In this document: positions 42,041 through 51,931 of the stretch, piece by piece | How the letters are laid out: the number at the start of each line of letters is the position of its first letter | Position numbering within the stretch: position 1 is the stretch's first letter | Assembly: GCA_040544425.1 (NCBI GenBank) | Contig: JBEONO010000012.1 | Location: forward strand, 1 to 64,000 | DNA: 64,000 nt | Source of the DNA: Solimicrobium sp040544425 | GTDB taxonomy: Bacteria; Pseudomonadota; Gammaproteobacteria; Burkholderiales; Burkholderiaceae_D | Direction: 5' to 3' | The notes under the pieces: model-generated | What the model was told of the DNA's origin: nothing | What the model saw: only the letters and a program-made list of their open reading frames with translations | Databases searched by the model: none | Made by a program: the position numbers and the translations under genes

Positions 42041-43140
42041 TGCTATCAATGCTCTCCAATATCATCAATAACGCTGTTGATGCACTCGATGGCAAACAGG
42101 GCGAAGTAGTACTGCATCTTGACGCGACCGCAGAGCATGTGTTTCTTACCGTTGAAGACAATGGCAAAGGTATGAGGGCGGAGTTGGTAACGAGGATCTT
42201 GAACCAGATCGCGGTCACTGAAGGTAAGCAAGACGGACACGGTATCGGTTTGACCCAGGTTCACGAAACCTTACAGAATAACGAGGGAAAGTTGGCGATT
42301 GAATCTCAGGAAGGCGTCGGCACAAAAATGATTCTGACCTTTCCACGAGTTCCCTCACAAGACTGGATCGCAGATTCAATACATTTGCATGATGACGACA
42401 TCGTCGTAATTCTGGATGACGACAGCTCTATTCATCTGGCCTGGAACACTCGTTTTGATGAGCTTGTCAAGCAATTTTCGAATTTACAAGTGCATCATTT
42501 TGAGATTGGCCAAGACTGCGTTGATTTCATCAACAATCTTCCACCGGAAGACATCCGCAAAGTATTTTTACTGACTGACTATGAATTATTAAAACAAGAT
42601 TTGAATGGATTGGATGTAATTCGTCAGACGCCTGTCGATCGTTCGATTTTAGTCACGAGCCACTATGAAAACAAATCTGTTTGTGGCGACGCGGTCAAGG
42701 TTGGGACGATCATCCTGCCTAAACAGCTGGCCTACGATATCCCTATCGACGTCGAGCCAGCACTGATTAAAAACTCTGAGAAAGCAGTACAGCACGAGAT
42801 GCGCAAAGTTGATGTGGTTTTTGTCGACGACGATCAAGACTTGCTGGATAGTTTTAAGTTTGTGTTTGAACGATACAAAACAATCGATACCCACGTTGAC
42901 CCACAACGTTTTATGGCGATTGCTGCGCAATATCCAAAAGAAACCAAAATTATGCTGGACTACCAATTCGTCAATTTCGACAAAAATGGTATCGACATTG
43001 CAGAATACCTTCATGCCCTGGGATTTACCCGGCTGTATCTACTGTCAGGTATGGGGAGTTTTAATCAGCCCGTGCCAGAATATCTGACCCATATACCGAA
43101 GGCAGATCTTCGGCTGCTGGAGTCTCACATAAAAGCATAG
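42035..43140 (+). pseudogene. Hybrid histidine kinase fragment with two receiver-like domains
   Basis: The frame enters from the IS21 remnant and becomes kinase-like at ERVMLSMLSNIINNAVDAL, the N box of a HATPase domain. VEDNGKGM and GHGIGLTQVHETL supply the remaining ATP-site motifs. Two receiver-like domains follow. One runs from VVILDDDSSIHLAW through LLTDYELL to ILPKQL. The other runs from VVFVDDDQDLLDSF through IMLDYQF and YLLSGM. The sensor part and phospho-accepting histidine are gone. It has no convincing start codon or ribosome site of its own, so a translated product is doubtful. Confidence 0.7.
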
Positions 43141-43156
43141 CAATACACCTATTCAG

Positions 43157-44611
43157 TCAGACTGGATTCCTTAAATGCGGTGCCACCACCGGCAGCGAAA
43201 TCGTCACCAGCGTGCCAGTCTCCGGTGCACTTTCGACGCGCACTTTCCCTCCCAAAATACCAATGACGACATTGTGGGCGATATTCAAGCCCAGCCCCAG
43301 GCTGCCACTGCCCATTTTGGTGGTAAAGAACGGATCAAAAATTTTATCGCTGTGCTGGCCCGGGATGCCGATACCGTCATCCTGAACTAAAAGATTGATC
43401 CACCCGGCTTTGTCAGCATTGGCACTGACAGTAATTTTGCCCCTGTCGCGTCCTTCAAAGCCGTGAATCTGCGAATTTTCCACCAGACATTCCAGCACCT
43501 GGCTGATCGCGCCTGGATAACTGTCCAATTCCAGGTCAGTTGGGATGTGCTCTTCAATAATGAACGCGCGCTGCTGGAAGCTGACTTGAATCAGCCCGAG
43601 GATTTCCGCAACCGTCTGTTGCAAATTGAATGTGCGGCGATTGGAGTTGGCCTGATCGACCGCAATCTGCTTGAAGCTCAGGACAAGATTGGCAGCGCGA
43701 TCGAGATTACGCGCCAGGATCTCATTGGCTTCGGCCACGTCGTCCAGATAATGCAAAAATACGCCGCGTTTAATCGCCTTCTGTCTAATAAAATTCTGCG
43801 ACAGAATCCTGGTTTCATCAGACAGTTTGCTCGACGCCAGCACGCAATTGCCGATCGGCGTATTCAACTCGTGCGCCACACCGGCTACCAGAGAACCGAG
43901 CGCGGCCAGCTGCTTATTGCGCACCAGTTCTTCCTGTGCTGCGTTCAGCGTATTGAAGCTGGCAATCAAATCCTGATTGGCTTTAATCAGGGCAATTGAT
44001 GTACTTTCAGCCTTGTTTTTCTCGGCCATCAGCTGGGCTGTGCGCTCTCTGACCAACTCTTCCAGGCCAAGCTGATGTCTTCGCAGGGCTTCTTCGTTGT
44101 AAGTCCGGTTGATGGCAATGCCCGCGATATGCGTCGCCACTGCCATTAACTCCAGCTCGCGCGGCCCGGGACTGCGCACCTCGCGATAATACATGGCGAA
44201 ACTACCGAGCACACGGTCTTGATCGATCAGGATGGGATTGGACCAGCAGGAGCGAAAACCGTGCGGCTCCAGCAGTGACTTGTACGGCGCCCATAAAGGA
44301 TCGGTGCGCACGTCAGTCACAATGACCGGTTCCTTTCGGTACATGGCCGTGCCGCAAGAGCCTCCAATCGGCCCGATCGCAAAGCCCTCCAAAGCAGTCA
44401 TGTATTCAGTGGGAATGTTCGGACCGGCAATGGGATGAATATGGATACCGTCGGGGTCGAGCAATAATATTGAACAATAGAGACCAGGCGATTGCGCCTC
44501 GATCAACACAGTGAGTCGTTCCAGGATTTGTTTAAGCGGGAATCCGTTGGCAATCATTTCCAACAGCTCGGCCTGACCTTCCGGCAGCGGTATAGGTTTT
44601 TTGGTGCTCAT
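43157..44611 (-). CDS. GAF-domain sensor histidine kinase
   Basis: A 484-residue soluble kinase. A GAF domain covers about residues 20-170 (IGPIGGSCGTAMYRKEPVIV is typical). A coiled coil follows (RTAQLMAEKNKAESTS). The dimerisation/H-box is VAGVAHELNTPIGN. The ATPase region has ENSQIHG, QDDGIGIPG and SLGLGLNIAHNVV. The phospho-accepting histidine and ATP site are intact. No receiver or dedicated regulator gene lies alongside, so its partner is unknown. The ATG at 44611 is preferred because AGGGAGA precedes it. It converges on the kinase fragment, 16 bases apart. Confidence 0.88.
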   Translation of the reverse strand: MSTKKPIPLPEGQAELLEMIANGFPLKQILERLTVLIEAQSPGLYCSILLLDPDGIHIHPIAGPNIPTEYMTALEGFAIGPIGGSCGTAMYRKEPVIVTDVRTDPLWAPYKSLLEPHGFRSCWSNPILIDQDRVLGSFAMYYREVRSPGPRELELMAVATHIAGIAINRTYNEEALRRHQLGLEELVRERTAQLMAEKNKAESTSIALIKANQDLIASFNTLNAAQEELVRNKQLAALGSLVAGVAHELNTPIGNCVLASSKLSDETRILSQNFIRQKAIKRGVFLHYLDDVAEANEILARNLDRAANLVLSFKQIAVDQANSNRRTFNLQQTVAEILGLIQVSFQQRAFIIEEHIPTDLELDSYPGAISQVLECLVENSQIHGFEGRDRGKITVSANADKAGWINLLVQDDGIGIPGQHSDKIFDPFFTTKMGSGSLGLGLNIAHNVVIGILGGKVRVESAPETGTLVTISLPVVAPHLRNPV

Positions 44612-44872
44612 CCCGTCTCCCTGTTCGGCAATGGCCAACCTCAACTATAGCGGAGTGCTTCTGGTTTCCATAGATCGGGAACAGTTATTTTTTACATTTT
44701 GCACACCATGGCATAACAGCACAGATAAATTTAAATTTTTAATATTTAAAATCAATGTGTTACGAGATATTCTTAATGTACTTGGAAAGATTGTACGCCG
44801 ATCTTTTTGATTTAATATTTTTATTATTTAAAATCAATAGGTTAAAAATATACTTTAAAGTAAATTATTAAT
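44612..44872. other. AT-rich intergenic region
   Basis: About 260 bases without a supported gene. From 44720 to 44872 the DNA is very AT-rich with TTTAAAT and ATTATTTAAAATC repeats. It probably holds the promoter of the kinase. No terminator or operator was recognised. Confidence 0.5.
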
Positions 44873-45085
44873 TTAATGACGGTGCGCCCAATCCAGATCG
44901 GTCGAATTTATAAATCCCTGCACCGCCTCAACCTGTCCGGTGGCATACCGATGTAATTCGCCACAGGCGCAGATTCCCTGATACGGCTGGATATGCGAAC
45001 AGGCCGATACTTTTTGTAAAAAGACCTGCACGGATTTGCCACATTTTTTGCATTTGAAGGTCAGGATTCTGGCGGGTTTATTCAT
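44873..45085 (-). CDS. Small zinc-ribbon-like protein
   Basis: A 70-residue protein with cysteine pairs in FKCKKCGKS and a second set in ACSHIQPYQGICACGELHRY, suggesting a zinc-binding ribbon. The remaining part is short and has no known motif. It lies nine bases after the methyltransferase gene on the same strand, with AGGAGA before the ATG, so cotranscription is likely. Function not known. Confidence 0.65.
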   Translation of the reverse strand: MNKPARILTFKCKKCGKSVQVFLQKVSACSHIQPYQGICACGELHRYATGQVEAVQGFINSTDLDWAHRH

Positions 45086-45094
45086 TTTGCTCTC

Positions 45095-46246
45095 CTAATT
45101 TTTTGCGACCAGGCGCCACAGCGAGGTCGTCTCCGCGGCTCGGGCAGCATGCAGCGGGTCACTGGTATCCGAGATTTTGGGATGATGCGGTTGAATATCG
45201 ATGCGCTCGACGATCCGCAAACCTGCCGTCTCAATCCACTGCAGCAATTGTTCGCGGGTACGCAATCCAAGGTGCTCGGCCAGATCCGACAGCAACAACC
45301 ACCCTTCCCCCTTATGCTCCAAATGCTCGGCCAATCCTCTGATAAAGCCTTGCAGCATCAGACTTTCAGGATCAAAAATGGCCGATTCTATGGGAGAGCT
45401 TGGTCGTGCTGGAACCCAGGGCGGATTGCAGACAATCAGCGGCGCCTTCCCTTCCGGGAATAAGTTGGCTGTCGTGATCGTGACCTTGTCGGCATAGCCC
45501 AGATTGCGGATATTGTCGCTTGCGCAGCGCAGAGCGCGCGGATCGAGGTCGGTTGCAACCACCCGCCTGACCCCGCGTTGAGCCAAAACCGCCGCCAGCA
45601 CACCGGTACCGGTACCAATATCCATTGCCAAATCTGTCGTGGGCAGCGGGGTACTGGCCACCAACTCGATATATTCTCCGCGGAGCGGCGAGAACACGCC
45701 GTAGTGTGGATAGATGTGGGCCGACAGCGCGGGGATGAGAACTCCTTTTTTGCGCCATTCGTGGGCACCAATCAGACTTTGCAGTTCGCGCAGGGACACA
45801 ATCGAATTGGCATTACCCGGCTTGCCATATGCTTCATTACACGCCAACACCACATCCGGCGCACGTTTGAGTGGAATGGTGTAGTCAGCGTTCAGCGGGA
45901 TCAATACCATCGCTAAAACACGAGCGCGTTGCGATTGGGCCTGACGATGTAAATGAAAAGCCTGACCTGGTTCGACCGGGGTGGACTCGCCTTTCTTTGC
46001 TTTTTTTACCGGCCGGTCACAGCGACGTGCCAAGGCCTGCAACAGCTGACGGGCGTTCTGGAAATCGCCCTGCCATAACAAGCCGCAACCCTCGCAGGCC
46101 ATTTTGTAGGCACTGTCGGCGGTCAGGGTATCATCGGCCACCAGCAATTTTTTTGGCGCTGGCATGCCGTTTTCCGCACGCCACAGAATGTTTTGGGCCT
46201 GTGGTACATCTTGCCATGGCAGGATGTTAAAGCTCGGTTTGATCAA
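45095..46246 (-). CDS. Class I SAM-dependent methyltransferase
   Basis: A 383-residue protein. The C-terminal half is a Rossmann methyltransferase with the SAM loop MDIGTGTGVLAAVLA, an acidic ATDLDPRALRCA and the NPPW motif (IVCNPPWVP) seen in N-methyltransferases of the PrmC/RsmC kind. The N-terminal 200 residues are less familiar and may bind substrate. I start it at TTG 46246 because AGGAAGG lies nine bases before it and this avoids overlap with the globin gene; the first in-frame start upstream, also TTG, is at 46276. The target (protein, RNA or small molecule) is unknown. Confidence 0.72.
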   Translation of the reverse strand: MIKPSFNILPWQDVPQAQNILWRAENGMPAPKKLLVADDTLTADSAYKMACEGCGLLWQGDFQNARQLLQALARRCDRPVKKAKKGESTPVEPGQAFHLHRQAQSQRARVLAMVLIPLNADYTIPLKRAPDVVLACNEAYGKPGNANSIVSLRELQSLIGAHEWRKKGVLIPALSAHIYPHYGVFSPLRGEYIELVASTPLPTTDLAMDIGTGTGVLAAVLAQRGVRRVVATDLDPRALRCASDNIRNLGYADKVTITTANLFPEGKAPLIVCNPPWVPARPSSPIESAIFDPESLMLQGFIRGLAEHLEHKGEGWLLLSDLAEHLGLRTREQLLQWIETAGLRIVERIDIQPHHPKISDTSDPLHAARAAETTSLWRLVAKN

Positions 46247-46251
46247 AATTG

Positions 46252-46656
46252 TTAACCTTCCTGGTTGCGCATCCAATCTGCGGTTTCGTAAAACGACTGT
46301 AGCAGTCGGTCTTGCAGACTTTCTTCAAGCTGCACTTCATGCATGGCGGTTTTCATACAAATTAGCCACTGATTGCGTTCAGCGGTGCCGATCCGATATG
46401 GCAGATGGCGCGCGCGCAACCGGGGATGACCGAATTTTTCAATGTATAAATTTGGTCCACCCATCCAGCCACTTAAAAACCAGAATAACTTGTCGCGCGA
46501 GTTGTGCAAGCTGGTGGGATGCAGTTGCAGGATGGTCTGAAAGTCTGCTTCAAGCGCCATCAAATCATAAAAGCGATCAACCAGTTCACGCAGTTTTTCT
46601 GCCCCACCGATCTGTTCGTACAGAGTAATTTCGTTCGGTTCCGCGATTTCTGTCAT
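46252..46656 (-). CDS. Group II truncated haemoglobin
   Basis: A 134-residue haem protein of the TrHbO type. Key residues visible are the B10 tyrosine in DRFYDLM, the glycine-containing SGWMGGPNLYIEKFGHP loop, the proximal histidine in LRARHLPY and the G8 tryptophan in ERNQWLICM. Such globins bind oxygen or nitric oxide and are linked to redox protection. It lies three bases after the YbbP-type permease gene and immediately before the methyltransferase. Confidence 0.9.
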   Translation of the reverse strand: MTEIAEPNEITLYEQIGGAEKLRELVDRFYDLMALEADFQTILQLHPTSLHNSRDKLFWFLSGWMGGPNLYIEKFGHPRLRARHLPYRIGTAERNQWLICMKTAMHEVQLEESLQDRLLQSFYETADWMRNQEG

Positions 46657-46659
46657 GGG

Positions 46660-49134
46660 CTATCCTTCGCGCAGACTCAATAATGGCGGTTGATTCAGGA
46701 TATGACGTAATCCCAGCCAGCCACCGGCGAGCGCGCACAATGCTCCAGCAAGCAGTCCGACCAACCACAGCAAGGGACTGGGCTGGAAGGCGAATTCAAA
46801 TACCTGATGCGCGAGCACCCAGCCGGTCGCAGCCGCCCCGCTCGCCGCCAGTAAGCCGGCCAGACTGCCCAATAGACCGTATTCAATCCACTGCGCCTGG
46901 GATAACTGTTTTTTGGATGCGCCGAGCGCGCGCAACAGGCTGGCTTCCTGAAGGCGCTGTTGCTGTGAGCTTTGCAGAGCCGCGTACAAGACCAACAGAC
47001 CACAGGCAATCGTAAACAAAAACAGAAATTGCACTGCCGCGACAACCTGATCCAACACATTTTGCAGTTGCCGCAAGATTGCGCCGGTATCGATGACCGT
47101 CAAATTCGAATAATTTTTCGACAATTCAGGAATAAATGCTTCCTGCCCGGACGGCAGATGAAACGAGGTAATCCAGGTGCGAGGCAAATCGGCGGCGACT
47201 TTGGGATTGACAATCACGAAGAAATTCACCTGCATGGAACTCCATTCGAGTTTGCGCAGGCTGGTCACTTCCACATCGATCTGCTGTTCCGCGACATTGA
47301 ACCTGAGTTTGTCACCAAGTTTCAGGTGCAGGGTTTTGGCGATACCCTCTTCCACCGACGCTTCCGGCTTGTCATTGGCGAACCAGTGTCCGGAAATTAA
47401 CTGGTTATGGTTTTGCATCTGCGGCATCGTCGACAGATTGAATTCGCGTTCAATCAGGCGTTTTGCACTATCGGATTCAAAATCGTTGGCGCTGACAGTG
47501 ACGTCGTTGACTGCGATCAGTCGGCCGCGGATCATCGGGTAGAAATCAGGAATGGTGATCTTGTTTTCCTTAAACAGGCCGGCAATACTGTCTTTTTGTT
47601 CGGGCAAAATATTGACGACGAACTGATTCGGGGCATTGGCCGGTGTGGCCTGACGCCAGGCCGTGAGCAGATCGGCGCGAATGATGGTCAATAACAGCAA
47701 GGCCATCAGGCCCAGCGACAGCGCCACGACCTGCACCACGCTGGCCGCAGGTCGCCGCTGCAGCGCATTGATAGCGAAACGCCAGGCAGGATAACTGGAC
47801 CAGTTACGCATCCATTTCATCGAACGCAAGAAGAACCAGGCGCAAATCGCAAACAACACGAAGCCGAGAAGAAATCCCAGGAAGGTGTAACTGGCCAGCT
47901 TCAGATTGCCGGTCTGCCAAACCAGCAATACACCGAACATGACCAAGCCAATCAGATAAATAAAAATCGTATGAGCTTGCGGTGTGCCAGTTTCGCGGCG
48001 CACCATCAGGTTGTGCGGCACATTACGCAGCTGCATGATCGGCGGGATAGCAAAGCCGAGCAGCAGTAACAGCCCGATGGCGATGCCCTGCAGAGCCGGG
48101 AGTATCGAAGGCGGCGGCAAGGTGGTGGTGATAAAACTGCCCAGCCAGACCAGTAATCCCAGATGGCCCAAATAGCCCAGGGCTGCGCCCAGAAAACTGG
48201 CGACCAGTCCGAGAATCAGAAATTCAATCAAAAACAGCAGCGTCACTTGGGTCTGGGTCATCCCCAGACAGCGCAACATGGCGCAGGCATCGACATGGCG
48301 CAGCATGAAACGGCGCGCAGCCAGTGCGATAGCCAAGGCTGCCAGCATGGCCGAGAGCAGACTCACGAGGGAGAGAAACTGTTTCGCGCGGTCCAGTGTG
48401 GAACTCATTTCTGGCCGACCTGATTCGAAGGATTCAATATTTACCCCCTTCAAATGCTGATCCTCGATCAGTTTTTCGAACTGGCTTTGTGCCGACCGGA
48501 CCTGTTCAATATCGCCCGCCAGCAATAATTTATACGTTACGCGCGAGCCGGGCAGAATTAAATGTGTGGCTGGCAGATCGGTTTCGGCCAGCAGGACGCG
48601 CGGCGCAATATTCATGAAGACCGATCCGCGATCCGGCTCATCCTGAATCAGGTGCGTCACCGTAAAGAACTGGTCACCCAGTTTCAGTTGCTGCCCGACT
48701 TGCATATGCAGGGCGACCAGCACCGTTCTGTCTACCCAGATCGTGCCGGGTGCGGGAATCTGGTGCTGTGCGATCCCGCTGTCGAGCGTGAGGTGGCCGC
48801 GCAGCGGATAGTCTGATGACACCGCCTTGACCGCCACCAGCTTGGTTTGTGCTTCATCGCTGCTCACTGCCATGCTGACAAAGCTGGCTGTTTGCGCTTG
48901 CGCCAGGTTGTGATTGAGATCGCGCAAACTGGCACCGATTGCCGCATCCGAGTTAATCACCAGATCGGCGCCGAGCAGCTGGTTGGCGTCACGCTGCAAG
49001 CCGTTACTGACCCGGTCAACAAAAAATCCGACCGAACTTAAGGCTCCAACCGCAACCACCAAAGCGACCAGCAGAAAACGGAGTTCGCCAGCACGCCAGT
49101 CACGCCAGGTCATGCGCAGGGATTGCAAAAGCAT
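46660..49134 (-). CDS. ybbP: YbbP-type ABC transporter permease (FtsX family)
   Basis: An 824-residue inner-membrane protein with about ten helices. It shows an N-terminal anchor (RFLLVALVVAVGALSSVGFF), a large periplasmic domain, four helices in the middle, a second periplasmic region and a final FtsX-like set (LFTIACGLLVLYAALQSSQQQRLQEA). This matches YbbP, the permease of an envelope ABC system usually partnered by the ATPase YbbA and the esterase TesA. Neither partner is adjacent here. It sits between the sulfhydrylase and globin genes on the same strand. Confidence 0.87.
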   Translation of the reverse strand: MLLQSLRMTWRDWRAGELRFLLVALVVAVGALSSVGFFVDRVSNGLQRDANQLLGADLVINSDAAIGASLRDLNHNLAQAQTASFVSMAVSSDEAQTKLVAVKAVSSDYPLRGHLTLDSGIAQHQIPAPGTIWVDRTVLVALHMQVGQQLKLGDQFFTVTHLIQDEPDRGSVFMNIAPRVLLAETDLPATHLILPGSRVTYKLLLAGDIEQVRSAQSQFEKLIEDQHLKGVNIESFESGRPEMSSTLDRAKQFLSLVSLLSAMLAALAIALAARRFMLRHVDACAMLRCLGMTQTQVTLLFLIEFLILGLVASFLGAALGYLGHLGLLVWLGSFITTTLPPPSILPALQGIAIGLLLLLGFAIPPIMQLRNVPHNLMVRRETGTPQAHTIFIYLIGLVMFGVLLVWQTGNLKLASYTFLGFLLGFVLFAICAWFFLRSMKWMRNWSSYPAWRFAINALQRRPAASVVQVVALSLGLMALLLLTIIRADLLTAWRQATPANAPNQFVVNILPEQKDSIAGLFKENKITIPDFYPMIRGRLIAVNDVTVSANDFESDSAKRLIEREFNLSTMPQMQNHNQLISGHWFANDKPEASVEEGIAKTLHLKLGDKLRFNVAEQQIDVEVTSLRKLEWSSMQVNFFVIVNPKVAADLPRTWITSFHLPSGQEAFIPELSKNYSNLTVIDTGAILRQLQNVLDQVVAAVQFLFLFTIACGLLVLYAALQSSQQQRLQEASLLRALGASKKQLSQAQWIEYGLLGSLAGLLAASGAAATGWVLAHQVFEFAFQPSPLLWLVGLLAGALCALAGGWLGLRHILNQPPLLSLREG

Positions 49135-49153
49135 AGAGATATCCTAAATGGGT

Positions 49154-50389
49154 TCAGGCAAACGAATCCAGGGCCTGTTTGAAATCTGCCAGCAAGTCGC
49201 TTGAATCTTCGATACCAACAGAAACACGAATTAATGAGTCGGCGATATCCATCGCTGCGCGCCGTTCCGGACCCATTTCAAAAAAGATGGTATGGGCAAC
49301 CGGGATGATCAGCGTGCGATTATCACCCAAGTGCGTGGCCGAGATGGCAATGCTGAGTTTATTGAGAAAATCAAAACAATCGATGCCTGATTTCAATTCA
49401 AAGCTGAAGATGGAGCCCTGCGCCTTGAACAGCTTTTTGGACAAGGCAAACTGGGGGTGATTGGGTAGACCGGGGTAGTACACTTTGGACACATTCGGAT
49501 GACCAGCCAGCAGCGCGACCAGTTCATTGGTATTGCTGCATTGACGATCAACCCGCAAGGCCATGGTTTCCGCGCCGATGGCAACCTGGTGGGCAGCATC
49601 GGGTGAGATGCAGGCACCAAAATCACGCAGGGATTTGGAACGAATCTGGGCAATCGCCCACATTGCCTCGGGCTGTTTCTGAATATTGGTGGCGATGTTC
49701 GGATATTTGCGCCAGTCGTAGGCGCCGGTGTCGGTGATACAGCCGCCCAACACATCACCGTGACCGGAAATTGCTTTGGTCAGCGAATTGATGACCAATC
49801 CTGCCCCGACAGACTTTGGCTGGAACAGATAAGGTGTCGTCATGGTGTTGTCGACCACAAACAGGAGGCCGCGTTCAGCGCACAGTGCGCCAATCTTTTC
49901 CAGATCGGCCACCTGAGTGCGCGGATTGGCGATGGTTTCGACAAACACCAGGCGTGTTGCCGGTGTGATTGCTGATGCGACGTTCTCGACCTGAGTAGCA
50001 TCAACGAAGCTGACATTGATGCCGTGATTGGTAACGGTCTGCCACAGATTATTGGTATTGCCAAATAAAAAAATCGAGACGACAACATGATCGCCCGCCT
50101 TCAACAAGGCCTGTGGAATCGCGCCAATTGCCGCCATACCGCTGGCAAAGCACAGACTGGCAACGCCGTTTTCCATTTTAGTAATTTTGTCTTCGAGCGC
50201 AGTGACGGTTGGATTACCCTGACGGCCATAGCGATAGCCGCTTTTCTTATTTTGAAACACTGCCGCCAGATCGCGCGCGTCGGCATAACCAAAAGTCACT
50301 GAGGTGTGGATGGGTTTATGCACAGAGCCGTGTTCTATCGGGCTCTGCCGGTCATTGTGCAAGATTGTGGTCGTAAAACCCTTCCCCAT
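49154..50389 (-). CDS. metZ: Cys/Met-metabolism PLP enzyme (MetZ/cystathionine gamma-synthase family)
   Basis: A 411-residue enzyme of the trans-sulfuration family. Family signatures include YRYGRQGNPTVTALE, FASGMAAIGA, VVDNTMTTPYLFQP and the PLP lysine in INSLTKAISGHGDVLGG. The purF-adjacent position is where Burkholderiales place O-succinylhomoserine sulfhydrylase, which makes homocysteine. The lysine region differs from classical MetZ (HSATK), so it might be a less characterised family member with cystathionine gamma-synthase or lyase activity. It begins two bases after purF. Confidence 0.78.
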   Translation of the reverse strand: MGKGFTTTILHNDRQSPIEHGSVHKPIHTSVTFGYADARDLAAVFQNKKSGYRYGRQGNPTVTALEDKITKMENGVASLCFASGMAAIGAIPQALLKAGDHVVVSIFLFGNTNNLWQTVTNHGINVSFVDATQVENVASAITPATRLVFVETIANPRTQVADLEKIGALCAERGLLFVVDNTMTTPYLFQPKSVGAGLVINSLTKAISGHGDVLGGCITDTGAYDWRKYPNIATNIQKQPEAMWAIAQIRSKSLRDFGACISPDAAHQVAIGAETMALRVDRQCSNTNELVALLAGHPNVSKVYYPGLPNHPQFALSKKLFKAQGSIFSFELKSGIDCFDFLNKLSIAISATHLGDNRTLIIPVAHTIFFEMGPERRAAMDIADSLIRVSVGIEDSSDLLADFKQALDSFA

Positions 50390-50391
50390 GA

Positions 50392-51909
50392 TCAGTCACT
50401 TCTCGCTAAATTCAGATCCAGTTGCGATGACACGCGATCCTCAATCAAATGCTTGGGATTGTTGCGTGCCGCTTCGAGTTTATCCAGATATTCGCGTGTA
50501 ATATCGCCAGTAATGTAATTGCCGTCAAAACACGACGCTTCAAGGCTGGTCAGTTTGGGATTCACATCGGCAATCGCCTGGCGCATCGCTGACACTTTCT
50601 GATAAATCAGCGCATCAGCCGTAATTTCGCGACAGACTTCTTCCTCCGACCGACCGTAGGCAATTAACTCCTGACGGGTTGGCATATCGATCCCATACAC
50701 ATTCGGGAATTTGACCGGAGGTGCTGCAGAAGCAAAAATAACCCGGGTCGCACCGGACTCTCTGGCCATTTGGACAATTTCGCGGCTGGTGGTCCCGCGC
50801 ACGATGGAATCATCCACCAGCAGCACCGACTTGCCCTTAAACTCTGAACCGATTGCATTGAGTTTTTGGCGCACTGACTTACGCCGTGACACATTACCCG
50901 GCATGATAAACGTACGCCCGATATAACGATTCTTGATGAAACCTTCGCGATAATCCAGATTTAATTTCAGCGCCAGCTGCATGGCCGCGGGGCGGGATGA
51001 ATCGGGAATCGGCATGACCACGTCGATGGCACCACTGGACATGTACTGTCGCACCTGGTCAGCCAGGTATTCGCCCATTTTCAGACGGGTGGCGTAGACC
51101 GATGCACCATCGAGCACGGAATCTGGCCTGGCCAGATACACGTACTCGAATGCGCAGGGATTTAAGGTTGGATTTTCAGCACACTGCTGACTATACAGAT
51201 TGTGGTCTTCATCAATAAAGATGGCTTCGCCCGGATCCACGTCGCGAATGAATTTGAACCCGATGCCTTCCAGGGCCACTGATTCGCTGGCGATCATGTA
51301 TTCATTGCCGGCATCCGTTTCCAGCACACCCAGACAAAGAGGGCGAATGCCGAACGGATCACGGAAGGCCAGCAAACCGTAACCGGCGATTTGGGCCACC
51401 ACGGCGTAAGATCCGCGCACGCGCTTATGCAGCTGGGCAATCGCGCCAAATAATGTCGCAGGCTCCAGCGAATAGCTGCTGGTTGATTGCTGAATTTCAT
51501 GCGCCAGCACATTGAGCAAGACTTCAGAATCGGATTCAGTGTTGATATGGCGCCGATCATTCTTGAACAGTTCAATTTTCAACTGTTCTGCATTGGTCAG
51601 ATTACCGTTGTGCGCCAACACGATCCCGAACGGCGCGTTTACGTAAAACGGTTGTGCCTCGTCCTCACTGGTTGATCCGGCAGTTGGATACCTGACCTGC
51701 CCAATTCCCACATTACCTGGCAGGGAGCGCATGTTGCGGGTTCTGAACACGTCACGCACCAGGCCATTGGCCTTATGCATGGCAAACGAACTGCCACTGT
51801 TGGTGGCAATACCGGCGGCATCCTGACCACGATGCTGCAGTAACAGCAAAGCATCATAGATGACCTGATTAACCAGATTATTTGAAACTACTCCGACTAT
51901 CCCACACAT
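50392..51909 (-). CDS. purF: Amidophosphoribosyltransferase
   Basis: The first enzyme of purine synthesis, making phosphoribosylamine from PRPP and glutamine. The catalytic cysteine follows the initial methionine (MCGIVGVV). The glutaminase core has NAPFGIVLAHNGNL and SDSEVLL, and the PRPP site is VLLVDDSIVRGTTSREIV. At 505 residues its length is normal. It follows cvpA by 22 bases, an arrangement conserved from E. coli. Confidence 0.96.
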   Translation of the reverse strand: MCGIVGVVSNNLVNQVIYDALLLLQHRGQDAAGIATNSGSSFAMHKANGLVRDVFRTRNMRSLPGNVGIGQVRYPTAGSTSEDEAQPFYVNAPFGIVLAHNGNLTNAEQLKIELFKNDRRHINTESDSEVLLNVLAHEIQQSTSSYSLEPATLFGAIAQLHKRVRGSYAVVAQIAGYGLLAFRDPFGIRPLCLGVLETDAGNEYMIASESVALEGIGFKFIRDVDPGEAIFIDEDHNLYSQQCAENPTLNPCAFEYVYLARPDSVLDGASVYATRLKMGEYLADQVRQYMSSGAIDVVMPIPDSSRPAAMQLALKLNLDYREGFIKNRYIGRTFIMPGNVSRRKSVRQKLNAIGSEFKGKSVLLVDDSIVRGTTSREIVQMARESGATRVIFASAAPPVKFPNVYGIDMPTRQELIAYGRSEEEVCREITADALIYQKVSAMRQAIADVNPKLTSLEASCFDGNYITGDITREYLDKLEAARNNPKHLIEDRVSSQLDLNLARSD

Positions 51910-51931
51910 GGTGGACTCCTAAAACAAGAAA

